The notes under the pieces: model-generated
Told to the model about the DNA's origin: nothing
The model's input: the letters and a program-made list of their open reading frames with translations, nothing else
The model's database searches: none
NCBI RefSeq assembly: GCF_000337595.1
Contig: NZ_AOIL01000067.1
Location: forward strand, 264,240 to 328,239
DNA length: 64,000 nucleotides
Reading direction: 5' to 3'
Source: Natrialba taiwanensis DSM 12281
Lineage (GTDB): Archaea; Halobacteriota; Halobacteria; Halobacteriales; Natrialbaceae
Part shown: positions 61,696 through 64,000 of the stretch, piece after piece
How the letters are laid out: each line of letters begins with the position of its first letter
How positions within the stretch are numbered: the stretch's first letter is position 1
Position numbers and translations under genes: made by a program

Positions 61696-62829
61696 TCAGG
61701 CTGTGCGCTTTCGAATCTCGGCGATTCTGGTTCCCGAATACACGGGTTTGTCGTCCTGGTTGAACGCGATGTGTTCGAACCGGACCGTTCCCGCCACATC
61801 GATCGAGGCGTCGTTGTCGGCCGAGAGCACGCGTGTGAACGCGTAGACGGTGTCGCCGGGTGCGACGAACGTGTGGAACTTCTCGTCGTCGAAGCCGACC
61901 TCGCGCCAGGTTCGCTCGTCCGAGCGAGCGTGGCCGAGCGCGGTCGAGCGGGTCACGTCGCCGTAGGTGACGATGTCGCCCGACGGCGAGTCGCCCATCA
62001 CGTCGGCGTTGTGGTGCTGCTTGGCTGTGTTGAGCGTCGCCAGCGGCAGCGAGGCCACGGTCACGTCGTCCTGCGTGCGTCCGCGCTCGTGGCGGTAGGC
62101 GACGGCGGCGTCGCGCCCTTTGGCCGTCTCGAGCGCGTCGACGAAATCCTCGAAGAAGCCGCCGGTAGGTGTGACGAACGTTTCAGGGAGATCGGAACCG
62201 TCTTCGTCTCCGTCGGCATCGGCCGCTGTAGCGCTCCCGCCCCCGTCCGTCGCGACCGGCTCTCGCCGCGGAATCATGTTCGTCCGCTCGTACGAACAGA
62301 GGACCTCGCCCGTCGCGGCATCCTTTCCGCGAGTTCTCCAGGTGACGATGCCGAACTCGGGACGCGAACTCGAGGTTGCCGTCGAGACGACCTCGCTCTC
62401 GACGCGGAGTTCGGTGCCGGCGTACACGGGAGTACCGGGGAATCGCACGTCGGTCCGTCCGAGGAAGTAGCCCCCCTTCTCGCTCAGGTCCTCGACGGTG
62501 ATGCCGAGCGTGGCGGCGGTGAGGTAGTCCGGGTGGATCGGCGGCTCGTCGAAGCCACGCTCCGCGGCGGCGTCGGAACGCCAGTACGCCGGATCGTGGT
62601 TGAGCGTTTGGCTCATCCACGACTCGTTGCCCCAGCGGGTGAGCGTGAGTCCGGGGTCGTGTGCGAGGAGATCGCCCTCGGCGAAGTCCTCGAAGCAGTT
62701 ACCCTTCTCCCGCGTCTCGACCCGTTCGAGTGCCCGTGCGAACGTGTCGGAATCTGTCCAGTCAATCGGTCGCGGTTCGCTTCGCTCTCCGCTCCCGGTT
62801 TCGGAATCTCGTTGTGGTTCCCTAGTCAT
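61696..62829 (-). CDS. mch: Mesaconyl-CoA hydratase (2-methylfumaryl-CoA hydratase)
   Basis: 377 residues, two tandem MaoC-like hotdog domains. The N-terminal domain has NCFEDFAEGDLLAHDPGLTL and SQTLNHDPAYWRSDAAAERG, with HPDYLTAATLGITVEDLSEK. The C-terminal domain has LPLATLNTAKQHHNADVMGD, TYGDVTRSTALGHARSDERT and FVAPGDTVYAFTRVLSADND. It hydrates mesaconyl-CoA to beta-methylmalyl-CoA for cleavage by the neighbouring lyase. The ATG overlaps the end of mal by eight bases, so the three genes are one transcription unit. Confidence 0.94.
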   Translation of the reverse strand: MTREPQRDSETGSGERSEPRPIDWTDSDTFARALERVETREKGNCFEDFAEGDLLAHDPGLTLTRWGNESWMSQTLNHDPAYWRSDAAAERGFDEPPIHPDYLTAATLGITVEDLSEKGGYFLGRTDVRFPGTPVYAGTELRVESEVVSTATSSSRPEFGIVTWRTRGKDAATGEVLCSYERTNMIPRREPVATDGGGSATAADADGDEDGSDLPETFVTPTGGFFEDFVDALETAKGRDAAVAYRHERGRTQDDVTVASLPLATLNTAKQHHNADVMGDSPSGDIVTYGDVTRSTALGHARSDERTWREVGFDDEKFHTFVAPGDTVYAFTRVLSADNDASIDVAGTVRFEHIAFNQDDKPVYSGTRIAEIRKRTA

Positions 62830-64000
62830 CTGCAGTCACCTCGTCGGCGTCGAGTTCAGGTTGCCGGCTGCGGTTTCGGCGCGCGATCGTCCGTCGCATC
62901 TCGTTTTCGACGATCATATAGCCCTCGTCGAAGCCCATGCCGGGCTTTGCGAGCACCTGCGCGGCGTCGGTCGCGAGCGCGACGTGCGCGCAGGCGCGTG
63001 CAGACGTTGCCGTTTCGTTGCAGGTGCCCCCGAGGTACGCGCGGGTCTCGGTTCCCTCGCAGTAGCGGACGGCTTGCCCGCTGCGGTGGACACTACCGAG
63101 GTCCGGCGTCTTGATCTGGACGACGTCGGCCGCGCCGGCGTCGACGAATGCCTGCACGTCCTCGAAGGTGTTGCACCACTCGTCGGCGACGATATCGACG
63201 CCGACGCCGGCCTCCTGCAATCCCGTCCGAAGCTCGACCATCGCCTCAATCTGCGCCTCGCGACCGCCGGCGTCCATCGGTCCTTCAATCTGGATCGGAT
63301 ACGGCCCCGCGGCGTCCTCGATGGCAGTGAAGTAGTCCACGACCTCGTCGCGATCGTAGGGGCCGCCGAAAACCTCGCCGATCATCCCGTACACGTCGAT
63401 GTGGAATCGCGGCTCGTAGTCGTCGGGCCCGAGTTCCTGCGAGCGCTCGGTGAGCCACTCGATGAACTCGAGCAGCGTCTCCCCGTTCTCGCCGATCTTC
63501 TCGACGCTGTTGATCAGCGCGTGCGGGAGGACGGGGACGCCCTTGACGAACATCTTCTCCGTGTTCGTGTAGCGGTCGTCACCGGACTGGCCGAAGACCG
63601 GAACGGGTTCCGTCGCGGGCTCCGTGCCGAGCGCGTCGGCCAGTACGTCCGTGCGCGTCGTGCTCTCGGCAGCGGCGGCTGCCGCGAGCAGCGCCTGGGA
63701 CACGCCGTAACGGATCGCAGTATGGAGTTGGCTTCCGCCGATCGCTATCTCCTCGAGACGGTCGACGTTCGCCAGAAATTCGCTTGCGTCTCGTCCCACA
63801 AGCGTTTCGGCGACTGGCCCCTCGACGACGGGCGCGAACTCGTCGGCCCGAAAAAGCGGGTCGCGTCCGCCTGCACCGGAGTACTGAACCGCAGCGCAGT
63901 CGCCGCGGTGGGTCGTCCCGTCCGCGAGTTCAACGTCGACGATGAGGGTTTCGCCGGCCTGGCGGATTTCCTCGAAGCCGTCGGTGACGGGGTCGCCGGT
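62822..64000 (-). CDS. mal: Methylaspartate ammonia-lyase (partial)
   Basis: 392 codons are in the window; the 5' end lies beyond base 64000 (about 20 residues missing by comparison with the family). Enolase-superfamily enzyme that removes ammonia from L-threo-3-methylaspartate to give mesaconate. HIDVYGMIGEVFGGPYDRDE, YPIQIEGPMDAGGREAQIEA, IVADEWCNTFEDVQAFVDAG, VQIKTPDLGSVHRSGQAV and LAKPGMGFDEGYMIVENEM (catalytic Lys) are present. The glutamate mutase genes that feed it are not in the window but would be expected just upstream. Confidence 0.96.
   Translation of the reverse strand, partial: TGDPVTDGFEEIRQAGETLIVDVELADGTTHRGDCAAVQYSGAGGRDPLFRADEFAPVVEGPVAETLVGRDASEFLANVDRLEEIAIGGSQLHTAIRYGVSQALLAAAAAAESTTRTDVLADALGTEPATEPVPVFGQSGDDRYTNTEKMFVKGVPVLPHALINSVEKIGENGETLLEFIEWLTERSQELGPDDYEPRFHIDVYGMIGEVFGGPYDRDEVVDYFTAIEDAAGPYPIQIEGPMDAGGREAQIEAMVELRTGLQEAGVGVDIVADEWCNTFEDVQAFVDAGAADVVQIKTPDLGSVHRSGQAVRYCEGTETRAYLGGTCNETATSARACAHVALATDAAQVLAKPGMGFDEGYMIVENEMRRTIARRNRSRQPELDADEVTADD

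Noticed and set aside
61534-63114. A 526-codon plus-strand frame over citE, mch and mal
   Set aside because: It spans three genes of known function on the other strand and crosses their boundaries without a break, as expected of a shadow frame.
1-64000. CRISPR arrays, intact insertion sequences, rRNA genes, RNase P RNA or SRP RNA
   Set aside because: No regularly spaced repeats, transposase frames with terminal repeats, or conserved RNA core sequences were recognised on either strand when reading through the window.

Overview
The window is high-GC DNA from a halophilic archaeon (Halobacteria). The proteins are strongly acidic, many start codons sit about 26-30 bases behind an A/T-rich TATA element (leaderless mRNAs), lipoproteins carry Tat-type RR plus lipobox leaders, and archaeal hallmark genes are present: RNase P proteins Rpp30 and Pop5, proteasome alpha, SBDS, GTP cyclohydrolase IIa, HalOD1, HTH-10 and TbsP-like regulators. 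Methylaspartate-cycle genes and the gene content suggest a Natrialbaceae-like lineage. That lineage call is inference, not proven here.

Layout. 0-9.5 kb: a membrane-anchored winged-helix protein, a long non-coding stretch, glmS with an unusually elaborate leader, a frameshifted HTH-10 regulator, and three minus-strand secreted or membrane-anchored proteins, one a deacetylase-like lipoprotein that lacks its metal-binding His residues. 9.6-20.3 kb: leuS, a DUF420 protein, a PAS/GAF histidine kinase, a two-gene ABC-2 exporter, an F420-dependent oxidoreductase and a PQQ-repeat surface protein. 20.4-25.3 kb: glyA, divergent from a large CHAT/caspase-fold protein, followed by a TbsP-like regulator. 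25.4-28.9 kb: a compact information-processing run, rnp3 - SAM methyltransferase - rnp2 - psmA, then SBDS. 29-37 kb: FUN14, HflX, a small lipoprotein, a Cys-less thiolase overlapping a DUF35 OB-fold protein, several haloarchaeal-specific proteins, an RNase H-like exonuclease, a thioesterase and a solitary HalOD1 protein.

37.06-37.83 kb is a decayed, partly AT-rich zone holding gene remnants next to tRNA-Thr(TGT). 37.9-42.8 kb: a GNAT enzyme, pgk, a CBS-zinc protein, gch3 and two haloarchaeal-specific proteins. 42.8-49.6 kb: a sugar-uptake cluster (ATPase, two permeases, binding lipoprotein, Gfo/Idh/MocA dehydrogenase) divergent from a ThuA-like gene. This looks like import coupled to oxidation of a disaccharide. 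49.6-56.2 kb: DUF389, an eIF-2B-like protein, small proteins, Mrp/NBP35, uracil-DNA glycosylase and a DUF2064-like protein, ending at tRNA-Ser(TGA). 57.2-60.3 kb: a ppk1 plus PPP-phosphatase pair, visibly lower in GC3, placed after the tRNA and a 0.9-kb stretch without genes. 60.6-64 kb: methylaspartate-cycle genes (citE, mch and mal). mal runs off the window end.

No CRISPR array, intact insertion sequence, rRNA or replication origin was seen. The best candidates for something under-described are the CHAT protein and its regulator context, the Cys-less thiolase/DUF35 pair, the glmS leader, and the decayed tRNA-Thr-linked zone.
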